64,000 bases of DNA from Kalmanozyma brasiliensis GHG001 (GCF_000497045.1 NW_015961958.1:124001-188000), one strand, 5' to 3'. Positions 18,318 through 28,663 are shown, counted from the stretch's first letter. Notes: generated from the sequence alone by a model not told the origin. A program made the numbers and translations.

Positions 18318-20996
18318 ATGGCTCCTTCGATGGCAGAGGCCAGAGTGGCCTCTCACGGCTCGGCAGCATCGACACCGATCTCACATGACACTAAGGCCTC
18401 CTCGTCAAAATCTTCTTCCGGACAGGCACCAGCCAAGTCGCAAGATCTCGATCCACAACCACCATCTACACCTTCTTCGAACATAGCATCATCATCCAGA
18501 CCAGCAGCATCATCTTTACAAGCCACTTCGAGCGTCCACCCTCCCTCTTTCGTCTCGGAATCCTTCGTTGACAATGGCGAGGCGCCCGCAAGCTCTTCAG
18601 CGCAGGCTTCACCCAACCCATCCGAAAGCGGCGTCATGTTGCGGCAAGCAGGTCAGCTATCGCCCCGCGCAAGGCAAAAGAGAAGCGCAGCATCCCATCA
18701 AGACGCTCCAACAGCCGCATCCTCCTCAAGAACCAATCAGATCGATCCCTTCTTGCAAACCATCCACGACGCTCCCGAATACGGCGCCGCCTTCCGCCCT
18801 CCATCTCCGTCCTCAGCGCCTGCTCTCACCCTCTCCTACCGATGTCGGCCTGCCTCCCAATTTCCAAACTGGGCCTCCCTCTTCGACTCTCTGCCAAAGC
18901 AACAACCACTCTCACTAGCATCACGCACCTCGGAAAGCCCTCCGGCACCCTCCACCATCTCGACGCATCCCTCTTCCCCTCTCACATCTGAGCATCCCGA
19001 CCTGGCTGCCTCCTCGCTCACAGAAGCGACCAGCATCGCCGCTCCCGACTCGCAATCCTCGTCCGCCATCGGAACTCCTCAACTCTCGGCTCCCAAACCC
19101 GCGTGGGGGACGCCCAAGTCGTGGGCCGACACCCTCGGTCGCACCGGTCTCCACTCCAAGGGTCCCATCGGCGTCAGCGTCAACGTTGGCAACGAGCATG
19201 CCTCCACCGCTTCCGACATCGGCTCCCCCTCGGCAGCACGCTCTCCAAAGGCCACCAACGGCAAGAAAGCCGGTCGAAAATCGGGCGCTGCTCAAAGCAG
19301 ACCTGCCGTCATGAGCCTCGAGCGACTGCTGGCCGATGCTCACACTCGCTTCGACGCTCCCGTCACCCACCCTCGAGGTCTCGTCAACAAGGGCAACTTT
19401 TGCTTCGCCAACGCCATCCTGCAAACACTCGTCTACTGCGCTCCCTTCTACAATCTCTTTAGCCTCATCGGACGAGAAGTGCCCGCCGACTTTGGCAACG
19501 CTACGCCGCTCATGGAAGCCGTGATCCAGTTTCTGCGCGAGTTCCTTCCCGTCGACTCCTCCCACTCGCTCGACTCGCCCCACCTCGGCCACGACGCTTC
19601 CATCGCTGCTGCCTCCGAGCCCTTCGTTCCCGAGTTTGTCTACGATGCCATGCGTCTCAACAAGCGCTTCGACCAGATGCGCCGCGGTCACCAGGAGGAT
19701 GCCGAGGAGTTCCTCGGCTTCTTCCTCGACACGCTCCACGAGGAGCTCATTGCAGCACAGCGCCGATCCGCCATCAAGCTGGCTCAGTCGGCCGGCGGAC
19801 CCAACGGTATCCTCTCCAAGATGTCGGAGGAGGAGAAGAAGCTCAACGGTGTTTCCGACGATGACCTCAGGCGTCTGGGTGTTCGCGTCAACAAGGAGGC
19901 TAATGCCTCGGGCGAGCCTGTCGGTCTGGGACTGGATGCGGCCTTCGACGAGGACGACATTGTCGAGCGCGAAGTCATGCGTCCCGGCAGTCCATCCGAA
20001 GAAGGCTGGATGGAAGTGGGACAAAAGGGCAAGACCGCCTTCACACGCACCACCTCCACCTCCGAGTCGCCCATCACCCGCATCTTCGGCGGCAAGCTTC
20101 GCAGCGTGCTCAAAACCCCCGGAGCCAAGGACAGCGTCATGCTCGAACCCTACCAGCCTCTCCAGCTCGACATTCAGCCTGCGCACGTCCAGTCGATCGA
20201 AGACGCGCTTCTGCAGCTCACCGAGCCCGACATCATCCATGACGTGTGGTCGCCCTCGCGCTCTGCCTTTGTCGATGCCACCAAGCAGTTCTTCATCGAG
20301 TCCCTCCCGCCCGTGCTCATCATCCACCTCAAGCGCTTCATCTACGACGAGATCGGCGGTGTCCAGAAAAGCCAGAAACCGCTTTCGTACGGAACCACGC
20401 TCGAGATCGCCCCCGAAGTGCTGAGCCCTGCGATGCGCTCGCAGCCTCGCCCGCGCTACCGTCTCTTTGGCATTGTGTACCATCACGGCCGCTACGCTAG
20501 CGGTGGGCACTATACGGTGGATGTGCTGCGCCCGGATGGTCACTCGTGGCTGCACATTGACGATACGATGTACCACACTGTTCCGACGGAGCACATTGTG
20601 CGCAACGCGAGCTCGGTCAACCGGGATTATGGGCATGATGGGCTTGCGTATCTGCTGTTCTATCGGCGGGAGTTGCCGGGTGAGGCAGAGCAAGCAGCTG
20701 CAAGTGCGCAACCAAAGGAGGCGGCCTCGGCCAAGTCTAGCCCCCCCACAGCGCAGGTCAACGGCACCCGCACCGTCGCAGACGTTCAAAAGCCAGCAGC
20801 CGCACAGGCATCGGTCAAGACCAAGCAACAAGCCCCGCAGCACAAGGCCCTCTCGGGTGCCAAGACGCCCAACGGCGCCGGCGCCAATTCGGCAGCTTCA
20901 TCCCCGCGCATCGCGCACGCCTCTCCCAAACCGGCTGCAGTGCCAATCACGGCCAACAAGGCCGCTAAAAAAGTCGTCCCTGGTTGGGACCGCTAA
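18318..20996 (+). CDS. UBP3: Ubiquitin-specific protease, Ubp3/USP10 type
   Basis: An 892-residue cysteine protease that removes ubiquitin from substrates; Ubp3/USP10 proteins act with a Bre5/G3BP partner in trafficking, stress granules and ribophagy. About 340 disordered Ser/Pro-rich residues precede the USP domain. The Cys box is PRGLVNKGNFCFANAILQTL, with catalytic Cys at about 362, and VYCAPFYNLF right after it is specific to the Ubp3/USP10 branch. The domain also has RRGHQEDAEEFLGFFLDTLH, then PPVLIIHLKRFIYDEIGG, and the His box HHGRYASGGHYTVDV with catalytic His at about 731. A 100-residue Ala/Lys-rich tail follows. The ATG at 18318 is preferred, but one at 18234 would add 28 residues. 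Catalytic residues are intact. Confidence 0.92.
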   Translation: MAPSMAEARVASHGSAASTPISHDTKASSSKSSSGQAPAKSQDLDPQPPSTPSSNIASSSRPAASSLQATSSVHPPSFVSESFVDNGEAPASSSAQASPNPSESGVMLRQAGQLSPRARQKRSAASHQDAPTAASSSRTNQIDPFLQTIHDAPEYGAAFRPPSPSSAPALTLSYRCRPASQFPNWASLFDSLPKQQPLSLASRTSESPPAPSTISTHPSSPLTSEHPDLAASSLTEATSIAAPDSQSSSAIGTPQLSAPKPAWGTPKSWADTLGRTGLHSKGPIGVSVNVGNEHASTASDIGSPSAARSPKATNGKKAGRKSGAAQSRPAVMSLERLLADAHTRFDAPVTHPRGLVNKGNFCFANAILQTLVYCAPFYNLFSLIGREVPADFGNATPLMEAVIQFLREFLPVDSSHSLDSPHLGHDASIAAASEPFVPEFVYDAMRLNKRFDQMRRGHQEDAEEFLGFFLDTLHEELIAAQRRSAIKLAQSAGGPNGILSKMSEEEKKLNGVSDDDLRRLGVRVNKEANASGEPVGLGLDAAFDEDDIVEREVMRPGSPSEEGWMEVGQKGKTAFTRTTSTSESPITRIFGGKLRSVLKTPGAKDSVMLEPYQPLQLDIQPAHVQSIEDALLQLTEPDIIHDVWSPSRSAFVDATKQFFIESLPPVLIIHLKRFIYDEIGGVQKSQKPLSYGTTLEIAPEVLSPAMRSQPRPRYRLFGIVYHHGRYASGGHYTVDVLRPDGHSWLHIDDTMYHTVPTEHIVRNASSVNRDYGHDGLAYLLFYRRELPGEAEQAAASAQPKEAASAKSSPPTAQVNGTRTVADVQKPAAAQASVKTKQQAPQHKALSGAKTPNGAGANSAASSPRIAHASPKPAAVPITANKAAKKVVPGWDR

Positions 20997-21132
20997 GTCG
21001 TTCAATTTGTACTCCATTGCAATTCGCATCGCATTTCATCCACACATCGTTTCTTGCGAGAAAGTTGAGGCTTCATAGTGGGTCGTATTACAGTTTGTCA
21101 GATCAGAAAGTGTTCGTGTGGGCACAGTAGCT

Positions 21133-23277
21133 TTAGGATTCGGCGTCGATCGGAACCTGGCCTGCGGGGATGGGGGTGTTGCCCATGGGAGCGGCAGTGC
21201 TCTGATCTCCGCCACGGCCACGGGCGTCGCCGGGGTAGGACGCGTTCGCTGTGTCGTTGGTGGGTGGGGCGGAGAGGTCCAGGTTGACGGTAGAGGGGTT
21301 GGCGGGAGGCAGGGTGGCACCGGGCGCTGCGACGGGTGGGATGTTGGGATCGGGAAGCGGGTTGTTTTCTGGATCGTTGACCACGTCCTGTGCTGTCATT
21401 GGCATGCCTGTTCCGCTGACGGCGGTGGGAGTGGTGGTGGTGGGGGTGGTCGTGGAGCCGTTGCCGGTGGTGGGGGCGGGAGTGGTGGTCGAGCCAGTAC
21501 CTCCCGTGGCAGGCGTGGTGGTGGAACCAGTACCACCCGTAGCCGGGGTGGTGGTCGACCCGCCACCAGCAGCAGGCGTCGTCGAATCAGCCGGAGCCGC
21601 GGGCGTCGCAGGCAGGGGCACAGCAGGCGTGCTCGGCGTAGCAGGCGCACTACCGTTCGGCGAAGCAGGCGCATCCCAAGCCCTAGGAATCAGCGCAACA
21701 GGCAAAATCCACGTCGCACTCAACACCACTCCCTGCCCCTTGTTGAAGCTCTTGATAGTGTCCCAGCTCCAACCGATAAACGTACTAATATACCCGGTGG
21801 TAGGGGCGATCGCCTTCAAAATGACGACCACCGCAGCGAAAGAAGCAGGCAGACCGGCAGGGACGTTGTTGAGGATGTAGGTGAGGCACTTGTTGATCAA
21901 GTTGGCCACTTTTTCGGCCTCATCGACGTCGCCGTCCAGCTTATCGAGGACGGGTTGGGGCAGGTAGAGGTTGTAACCCCACCAAGAGGCGTGGATGGAG
22001 ACTTTGGTGGAAGAGGGCACCCAGACACGCTTCTGACCGCCCGCAGCGGGCGTTGTGGCAGGCGCACCTTCGACAGGAGCCGTCTTCTTGCCCCACGGCA
22101 TCCAGCTGGGCCATTTGAGCTCGAACGACGTCGCGTTGAAAGCGGCATTGGGGTCCGTGTAAGCGGAGAGCGAGAGGTAGTTGGGGGTGATCTTGCTGCC
22201 AGTAGTCGAGGAAGACGCAGACTGTTTGTGGCTGGACGACTTCTTACCGAGCAGCTCGTCGAACTTGTACTTGGCACCGGCGCCGATCTCGTCGAACAGA
22301 CTCTGCGAGTTGCCGTTGAAGAAATTGTTGTGCTGCAGCACCTGGGTGGGGACGACGACGCTCTTGGCGAGCGTGACGTTGGTGCAGTCGATATCGCAGG
22401 AGAGGGTGATGGCGTTCCACAGACCGTCATCTTCGGTGCCGGAAGCTTGGGCGGACATGGTCTCCTGGCCGGGGATGCGGCCGAACGATGCGCCGGCAGG
22501 CAAGCCGTCGAGCGAGGACCAGACCGTACCGACACCTGTCCAGCGCTCCTCCTCCGCGCGACGGCGGACGACTGTGCCGCTGGGAACGAAGGCTGCAGTT
22601 GCGCGGTTGGCGATCTTCTTCGCCTCCAGCACTTCGGCCTGCTTGCGCAACGCGTCGCAGTTCATGATGCTCGAGTCCGAGATGAAGTCGATCAGATCCG
22701 CGTTTGACACACGACTGAAGAAAGGAGGACCCGGCTTGAGCATCGATGCGATCTTCTGTGCCACCTCGTCGGGCGTCAGCTGCTTTCCGCTCACCGAGAA
22801 CTCGGCGGCAGGAGCGGAGGATGTACTGTAGGCACCAGTGGATTGACCGCGGGCAGGAACGCCAGGGTAGCCGTGGCCACCGGTGAACATGCGCGATTTG
22901 GGCGAGAGGAAGGCCGACACGTGCGGGTTCTCGGCCAGTCGGACGGTCTTCTTCGTGGGAGAGTGCTGCTTCATGTGGGTGAGAGCAGACGCTCCGGTGT
23001 ACTGAGGCGAACCGCGGAACTGAGGGTCCGAGAAGTCGGGACGTTTGGTGACGCCGGGGGTGGAGACCTCCTTGACGGCGGCGGGGAACATGGCGGATGC
23101 GCCGGTGTATTGGGGACTGCCACGGTACTGCGGGTCGGAGAAGTCAGGACGACGAGTGACGCCAGGGACAGAGACTTCTTTGGCTGCCGCGGGGAACATC
23201 GCGGAAGCACCAGCGTATTGCGGGCTGCCGCGGAACTCAGGGCTCGAGAAGTCGGGTCGCTTGGTGATGCCCGGCAT
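21133..23277 (-). CDS. Fungal protein of unknown function with three 36-residue N-terminal repeats
   Basis: A 714-residue protein without an assigned function. It opens with three 36-residue repeats built on PGVTKRPDFSDPQFRGSPQY and TGASA. A globular middle (about 150-520) contains KVSIHASWWGYNLYLPQPVL and then a strongly hydrophobic segment ending GWSWDTIKSFNKGQGVVLSA, TWILPVALIPRAWD. I recall the WWG-YNLYLP and WSW-IKS-GVVL-ATW-LPVALIP pattern from uncharacterised ascomycete and basidiomycete proteins, but cannot name the family. The C-terminal 180 residues are mucin-like, with GGTGSTTTPAT repeats and many Pro/Thr. There is no signal peptide at the N-terminus. The start at 23277 is the first ATG and begins the first repeat. 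It could associate with a membrane through the hydrophobic segment. Confidence 0.78.
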   Translation of the reverse strand: MPGITKRPDFSSPEFRGSPQYAGASAMFPAAAKEVSVPGVTRRPDFSDPQYRGSPQYTGASAMFPAAVKEVSTPGVTKRPDFSDPQFRGSPQYTGASALTHMKQHSPTKKTVRLAENPHVSAFLSPKSRMFTGGHGYPGVPARGQSTGAYSTSSAPAAEFSVSGKQLTPDEVAQKIASMLKPGPPFFSRVSNADLIDFISDSSIMNCDALRKQAEVLEAKKIANRATAAFVPSGTVVRRRAEEERWTGVGTVWSSLDGLPAGASFGRIPGQETMSAQASGTEDDGLWNAITLSCDIDCTNVTLAKSVVVPTQVLQHNNFFNGNSQSLFDEIGAGAKYKFDELLGKKSSSHKQSASSSTTGSKITPNYLSLSAYTDPNAAFNATSFELKWPSWMPWGKKTAPVEGAPATTPAAGGQKRVWVPSSTKVSIHASWWGYNLYLPQPVLDKLDGDVDEAEKVANLINKCLTYILNNVPAGLPASFAAVVVILKAIAPTTGYISTFIGWSWDTIKSFNKGQGVVLSATWILPVALIPRAWDAPASPNGSAPATPSTPAVPLPATPAAPADSTTPAAGGGSTTTPATGGTGSTTTPATGGTGSTTTPAPTTGNGSTTTPTTTTPTAVSGTGMPMTAQDVVNDPENNPLPDPNIPPVAAPGATLPPANPSTVNLDLSAPPTNDTANASYPGDARGRGGDQSTAAPMGNTPIPAGQVPIDAES
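22960..23277 (-). repeat. Three tandem 108-bp coding repeats
   Basis: Copies at about 23277-23170, 23169-23062 and 23061-22954, each encoding 36 residues; the third diverges after GASAL. Conserved residues are PG-(V/I)-T-(K/R)-RPDFS-x-P and RGSPQY-(T/A)-GASA. Confidence 0.9.
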
Positions 23278-24764
23278 GGTTGCGAGTTGTGTTGAAAGAG
23301 ATTCGGGGATATGGAGAGGACGCCTCGACCGAGTTCTGCTCGCGCTCGGTAGCTGATCGACTGGGAGGGATGAATGCGATGGTGCGAAGGGTTGTCAAAG
23401 GAAGGAAGGATCGGAAAGACCAAAGATGGTGGTGGTCAGCAGGAAAGGATGGAGACCAGACCAGCAATACTAGTGCAGCTGAGACGGAGGAGGGAGAGGA
23501 AGCGGAGTTGATTGCATACAGGCTCAGCGTATATATCGGCGTGGAGAGCGGGAGACTCCGCCTGAGAGCACACCTAGACCGGCATACAGCCTGGAAATCA
23601 CAGGCAAGGGAGCAGCGTGGAGAGCAACGTCTACTTTGATGGGACTGGCGGCAAGGGCCAGGCCGGCTGAGGGGGAAGAGGAATGAGTGAGCCCAGTAGC
23701 GGATCGACATTGCATACTGCAGGAAAGGCAGAGATGTCATGAAAAACTCTACAGCTCCAAGCTACGGCTTGGCAGCAGTGACAGCTGCAAGGCAAGTGCA
23801 GCGCCGTTCATAACCTGTCTTTCTTCTCGGCAAAGGCCAGCGCTTCCCACACGGGTAGGCCCTCTCGCTCAAGCACTCAGGTGAATTCACAACTCACTGA
23901 ACTGCCTTGCCCTCACTCAATCATCGTTGCAGCTTGGCGTACTGCGCCACCCCCTTACAGAGGCCTTAGGCTCAGACCACGCACCTTGCCACATTGAGTT
24001 GCATCGAGAGCAACAAGCTTTTTGCAGAATGAGGACAAACACTTGGGGCAATGCAATGCTGGAAGGAGAGCGAGACCTGCCGATAGACAGAACCTCAGCC
24101 TTGGCTCTTGGCATGAGCGACGGCCTCGAGATAGACTCTAGTGCGGTAACGACCTTGTGACGACGGCAAGCGGCGCGAAACCGGATCAGCGCATGATGTT
24201 GGTAGATTCTACTTTGTGCTGCACAATTGGATCTCCGAACCTTGATCCACGCTGAAATTCGCCGCACTACCACACGACCGCTCCTCATCCTTCTCGGCAA
24301 TCATCGTTTGCAATTCTCATGCGGGCTCCACCTTTTGCTATCTTATCGCCTCCTCTACGCGTTCTCATAGGGGTGAAGAAATGTGGCTCTTCGAAGAATG
24401 TAGCGGCTCATGAAGGCGGTTGCGGAAGTTTGACAGCTTCAAGAGGAGATGTTTTGTCTCAGCTTCATGCACCAGACCCCTTTCTGACTCAAAGACGCGA
24501 ATTGGCGATTTTTCCAAGATGTGAGATCGGCGGCCGCGCACGGCTAATGGGATCGAAGATCGATCCAATTTGGAGAGACCCGATCGCTAGCTCGTTGCCA
24601 TATCACGTATGCTCACGCTGGAAACTCTTTGTATAAACACAGATCTACATTGTTCGAGGGTGGACTTGTGGATTACAGGTGTGCTAATGGCCAGCCCCTC
24701 CGATCGACAGAGCTACCAAAGGGATGCTTTTTCGCGATTGTACAGTGTGAAAAGAGAACGGCAT
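23278..24764. other. 1.5-kb intergenic region
   Basis: The 3' flank of the MCR1 gene and the 5' flank of the repeat protein. The part nearest 23278 is pyrimidine-rich on the minus strand, as expected of a leader. No open frame here resembles a protein family, and I see no RNA gene or repeat. It is slightly more AT-rich around 24300-24660. Confidence 0.4.
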
Positions 24765-25856
24765 CTAGAATTTGTACACCTGTTCGGCCTGGTAGCCAAG
24801 CTTGGCAAGAAGACCCTTGAGCTCACCCTGGCTGCCCTTGGGCCCCTTTCCTCCGCTGATGGCCTCAACCTGAGGGGGAGGGCCGCAAACAAAGATCTTG
24901 GTCTTGTTGGCGAGCTCGGCCTTGGGCAGGTGCTTGGTGGCCAGGTCCTCGGTCAGGTAGCCCTCGAAGCCCTTGAAGCCCTTGGGCAGCTTGTCGAGGC
25001 CGTAGACGATGTTGAAACGGCCGTCCTTGGCGAGCTTGTCGAACTCTTCGCGCAGCAGGATGTCCTGTTCCGTCTTGTTAGTGTAAATGAGCGTAACCTT
25101 GGTCTTGTCCGACGGGTCGTTGGCAATGTCCTGCATCACCTGCCACATGGGCGTGATGCCGGAGCCACCGGCGATCATTCCGATCGACTCAAACTCGTTG
25201 GCCTTGTAGGGGAACTTGGCGATGGGGCCCTTGATGCCGAGCTTGTCACCGGGCTTCATCGAGTGCATGTGCGTGGTCATCTTACCGCCAGGGTACTTCT
25301 TGATCAGGAAGTCCATGTGACCGGCGGTGTCGGGCGAGGTGATGGGAGTGTAGGGTCGAATCACGTCCTTGCCCTGATCGTCCTTGACGGCGTCGCCGAC
25401 GGCCTTGACAACGACAGCCGAGGCAGTGCTCATACCGGGCTTCTGTCCGTCGGGCAGCTCAAAGACGAGCGTCGCCGAGTCATGGTTGTAAGGCTTGATC
25501 TCTTTGAGGGTGAACTCGAGGAACTTGTCCTTGTTGAGAGCACCACTGCCGACGGCGCCCTTGGCCGAGTCCACAGCGCCCTTGGCTTGGTCGACCGCAC
25601 CCTTAGCCTTGTCGGCGGCCTCCTTGCCCTTCTCCTGGATCTTGCTCTTGGCCGCCTTGGGGTCATCGAAGCCACCGAGGCTGTACCATGCGCCGAGACC
25701 AGCAATACCGCCGAGACCGAGGATCAGAGGGAGGTTCGAGCCTCCCGAGGGCTTGCCAGCCTCGGTAGCGTAGGAACGCGCGGCGGGTGCCTGAGAGCGA
25801 AGGCTCGAGCGAGCGGCCTGGCCAAGCGATGACGAGAGGGCGGGACGGATGAACAT
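24765..25856 (-). CDS. MCR1: NADH-cytochrome b5 reductase 2, mitochondrial (Mcr1)
   Basis: A 363-residue FAD enzyme that passes electrons from NADH to cytochrome b5 or other acceptors at the mitochondrial outer membrane/intermembrane space. The ATG at 25856 gives an Arg/Ser/Ala presequence (MFIRPALSSSLGQAARSSLR) and then a membrane anchor at about 41-61 (NLPLILGLGGIAGLGAWYSL), as in yeast Mcr1. The FAD-binding motif is RPYTPITSPD (167 onward); then come GGKMTTHMHSMKPGD, GMIAGGSGITPMWQVM for NADH, YTNKTEQDILLREEF and CGPPPQVEAISG. Between anchor and catalytic part sits a helical linker with three AKGAVD-type heptads (about 84-104), longer than in yeast. It is divergent from GCN20. Confidence 0.94.
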   Translation of the reverse strand: MFIRPALSSSLGQAARSSLRSQAPAARSYATEAGKPSGGSNLPLILGLGGIAGLGAWYSLGGFDDPKAAKSKIQEKGKEAADKAKGAVDQAKGAVDSAKGAVGSGALNKDKFLEFTLKEIKPYNHDSATLVFELPDGQKPGMSTASAVVVKAVGDAVKDDQGKDVIRPYTPITSPDTAGHMDFLIKKYPGGKMTTHMHSMKPGDKLGIKGPIAKFPYKANEFESIGMIAGGSGITPMWQVMQDIANDPSDKTKVTLIYTNKTEQDILLREEFDKLAKDGRFNIVYGLDKLPKGFKGFEGYLTEDLATKHLPKAELANKTKIFVCGPPPQVEAISGGKGPKGSQGELKGLLAKLGYQAEQVYKF

Positions 25857-26274
25857 CTTGTGCGATAGACGATGTCTGAAGGGAGTGGATGATAGGGTCG
25901 AGGATGAAGACAATGAAGCGTCGTTCCTGATTCGATCCGAGCGTCTTCTTGAGGGTCTTCGATCCGCAGCCTGCCGTGATGAGCAACTCCAAAAGTGGAG
26001 GATTTCCTGCGCAAAAATCAGAGGCAATTCACGTCATAACGACACCTCTTTCGCCTTTTCGAAGGGCCCGTGCCGAGCCGGGTTTCCAAGGTGGCTTAGT
26101 CAAGACAGGTCAGCAAGCACTACAGCTTAACACGCTCGCTCTGTAAAATTCCGAGAGAGCGTGCTGAGCAGCTCAAGGATGCTGATACTTTTCTTCTTGA
26201 AGGTTAGCCAGGGTCTCGTTTCTATCCTCACTTCTCCGCCACGACGTCAGTATACTCTTCAGCACTCGCACAAG
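25857..26274. promoter_or_regulatory. Divergent intergenic region, MCR1 / GCN20
   Basis: A 418-bp shared promoter between two divergent genes. The open frames that extend into it from both sides begin at codons without family support. No TATA box or repeat stands out. Confidence 0.45.
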
Positions 26275-28563
26275 ATGGCTGCAGCAACACTGATCCGCCA
26301 AGCGCTACCTCAGCTCGACGATCCCGTGGTTGACTACCTCGATGGCTACATCGAAGATGCCGCCGATGACCCCACCGAGGATCTCTTCGAGATGATCGTC
26401 AAGCCCATGCTCGAGTCCGCCTGCATCTCGGATCCTTCTTCTTCCAAGCAGGTCAGCGCTCTGCTACCAAAGCTGCTCGAGCTCATCCAGTCCAAGCTCC
26501 CTGAAGACGCCGACGCTGCCAATGGCTCTGGCCTCACCCGTCTCGACAAGGTCGTCGACATGCGCAACACCGAAATGTCCCGCACTTCCGGCTTCGACTC
26601 GGCCGGCGGTGTCGACATTGCTCTCGGCACCACCAAGCAGAACCGCTCCACCGTCGATGTCAAGAAGCTCGAGAAGCAGGAAGCGAAGACGCGTGCCAAG
26701 CTCGCCAAGCGTGCCCAGCGCGACCTGTACGAATCGAGCAAGCTGGTGCAGCAGTCCAAGCAACAGGCGAGCTACGAAGAGCTCTTCCTCAAAGTCAACC
26801 CGATCGAGAGCATCGGCAACAAGGGCAAGAACAAGGACATTCATCTGCCCAACATTGACGTCAACTTTGGCAGCAACCGCATCCTCTCCAATGCCACACT
26901 CACCATCAAAGCCGGTCGCAGAGCAGGTGTCATCGGCCGCAACGGTGTGGGTAAGTCGACGCTACTGCGCAACATGGCGCTGCGAGAGGTGCCCATCCCC
27001 ATGCAGATCTCCATCCTCTATGTTGAGCAGGAGATTGTCGGGGACGACACCTCTGCGATCGAAAGCGTGCTCAAGGCAGACGTGTGGCGAGAGAAGCTCA
27101 TGCAGGAGGAGGCCGAGATCAACGCAGAGCTTCAGAAGCTCGAAGACTCTGCTGCGGCCGCCGTGGCTGCCGCCAATGCGGCTGCTGCTGCCGAGGCGAA
27201 TGGAGACGATGCAGCAGCGGGTCTCTCACGCGGTTCGGCCGTCGACATGCCCACTCGACAGCGTGAGATCAAGCGAGAGGAGCTCTCCACCCGTCTCGGC
27301 GAAGTGCAAGCCAAGCTTGTCGAAATGGAGGCTGAGACCGGTCCCGCTCGAGCTGCCTCGCTGCTCAACGGTCTCGGCTTCAAGACGGAAGATCAACAGC
27401 GAGCAACCAAGACCTTCTCTGGTGGTTGGAGGATGCGTCTGGCGCTCGCACGTGCGCTCTTCTGCAAGCCCGACCTGCTCATGCTTGATGAGCCGTCGAA
27501 TCATTTGGATCTCAACGCGCTCGCATGGCTTGAAGACTACTTCGTCAACGACTACGAAGGCACTCTCTTGGTTGTATCGCACGACCGAGCGTTCCTCAAC
27601 CGTGTCGCCACCGACATCATCCACATGCACAGCGAGAGGCTCGACTACTACACGGGCAATTTCGACCAGTTCTACCAGACCCGAGAAGAGCGACGACGCA
27701 ACCAGCAGCGCGAGTACGAAGCTGTTCAAATGCAGCGTGCGCATCTGCAGGCGTTCATCGATCGATGGCGTGTCAATGCCAATCGTGCCGCACAGGCGCA
27801 GAGCAAGATCAAACAGCTCGAGAAGCTGCCCAACATCGAACCGCCGGAGGACGACGACGTGGTGCACTTCCGTTTGCCGGACACAGAGAAGCTGCCGCTG
27901 CCCCTACTGCAGATCAGCAACGTCACCTTCGGCTACCGACCGGAGAAGCTGCTGCTCAAGAACGTCGACTTCGATATCACGCAGCAGAGCCGTGTCGCTG
28001 TGGTGGGTCCCAACGGAGCAGGTAAATCGACGCTGATGAAGCTGCTCATGGGCGAGATCACACCCATTCAAGGCGACCAAAAGAGAAACGGCCGTCTTCG
28101 CGTCGGCTTCTTCTCGCAACACCACATTGATCAGCTCGACCTGAACGCCAACCCTGTCACCTTCCTCGCGTCCAAATACCCTGGTCAGACGGAGCAGGAG
28201 TACCGCTCGCATCTCGGCGCGTTCGGTATCAAGGGCATGACGGGTCTGCAGAAGATCGCGACGCTGTCCGGAGGTCAGAAATCGCGTGTCGCTTTTGCGC
28301 ATATCAGTATGATGCGCCCGCATGTGCTGCTCCTCGATGAGCCGACCAATCACTTGGATACTGAGGGTCTCGATGCGCTGTGCGAAGCCATCAAGAAATT
28401 CAATGGCGGTGTGATCTGCATCTCGCACGACGAAACGTTCATTAACAACTGCATGGAACAGCTGTGGGTGGTGGACGACGGCAAGGTGGAGAAGTTCCAC
28501 GGCGATGTCGCCGAGTACAAGCGGATCATTTTGGGCAAGAACAAGCAGGCGGCGCGACCATAG
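26275..28563 (+). CDS. GCN20: ABCF ATPase Gcn20 (ABCF3-like)
   Basis: A 762-residue soluble ABC protein with two nucleotide-binding domains. In yeast Gcn20 works with Gcn1 to activate the eIF2-alpha kinase Gcn2 on starved ribosomes. The ATG at 26275 (caagATGgct) starts the Gcn20-type N-terminal helical domain (LIRQALPQLDDPVVDYLDGY). Domain 1 has Walker A GRNGVGKST (about 221), signature FSGGWRMR (about 381) and LLMLDEPSNHLD. Domain 2 has GPNGAGKST, LSGGQKSR (about 664) and LLLDEPTNHLD. The linker has the ABCF pattern RRRNQQREYEAVQMQRAHLQ. An Ala-rich insert (about 290-325) sits in domain 1. Both ATPase sites are intact. Confidence 0.93.
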   Translation: MAAATLIRQALPQLDDPVVDYLDGYIEDAADDPTEDLFEMIVKPMLESACISDPSSSKQVSALLPKLLELIQSKLPEDADAANGSGLTRLDKVVDMRNTEMSRTSGFDSAGGVDIALGTTKQNRSTVDVKKLEKQEAKTRAKLAKRAQRDLYESSKLVQQSKQQASYEELFLKVNPIESIGNKGKNKDIHLPNIDVNFGSNRILSNATLTIKAGRRAGVIGRNGVGKSTLLRNMALREVPIPMQISILYVEQEIVGDDTSAIESVLKADVWREKLMQEEAEINAELQKLEDSAAAAVAAANAAAAAEANGDDAAAGLSRGSAVDMPTRQREIKREELSTRLGEVQAKLVEMEAETGPARAASLLNGLGFKTEDQQRATKTFSGGWRMRLALARALFCKPDLLMLDEPSNHLDLNALAWLEDYFVNDYEGTLLVVSHDRAFLNRVATDIIHMHSERLDYYTGNFDQFYQTREERRRNQQREYEAVQMQRAHLQAFIDRWRVNANRAAQAQSKIKQLEKLPNIEPPEDDDVVHFRLPDTEKLPLPLLQISNVTFGYRPEKLLLKNVDFDITQQSRVAVVGPNGAGKSTLMKLLMGEITPIQGDQKRNGRLRVGFFSQHHIDQLDLNANPVTFLASKYPGQTEQEYRSHLGAFGIKGMTGLQKIATLSGGQKSRVAFAHISMMRPHVLLLDEPTNHLDTEGLDALCEAIKKFNGGVICISHDETFINNCMEQLWVVDDGKVEKFHGDVAEYKRIILGKNKQAARP

Positions 28564-28663
28564 ATGCACTTCACCAACGAATTACCTCTTCACACACATT
28601 CATGCTTTCCCGGACCGTGCAGACTGAGTAAGATGACAAATGAGAGTACAGAGAAAAGTGACG

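Noticed and set aside
18921..20843. 640-residue minus-strand open frame
   Set aside because: Antisense to the UBP3 catalytic domain, which has intact Cys and His boxes; the antisense product has no motif.
21118..22707. 529-residue plus-strand open frame
   Set aside because: Antisense to the repeat protein; Gly/Arg/Val-rich and without family match.
24609..25832. 407-residue plus-strand open frame
   Set aside because: Antisense to Mcr1, which carries all FAD/NADH motifs; Leu/Val/Gly-rich shadow.
26522..28036. 504-residue frame inside GCN20
   Set aside because: Same strand, other frame; Ser/Arg-rich, while the GCN20 frame has both ABC domains.
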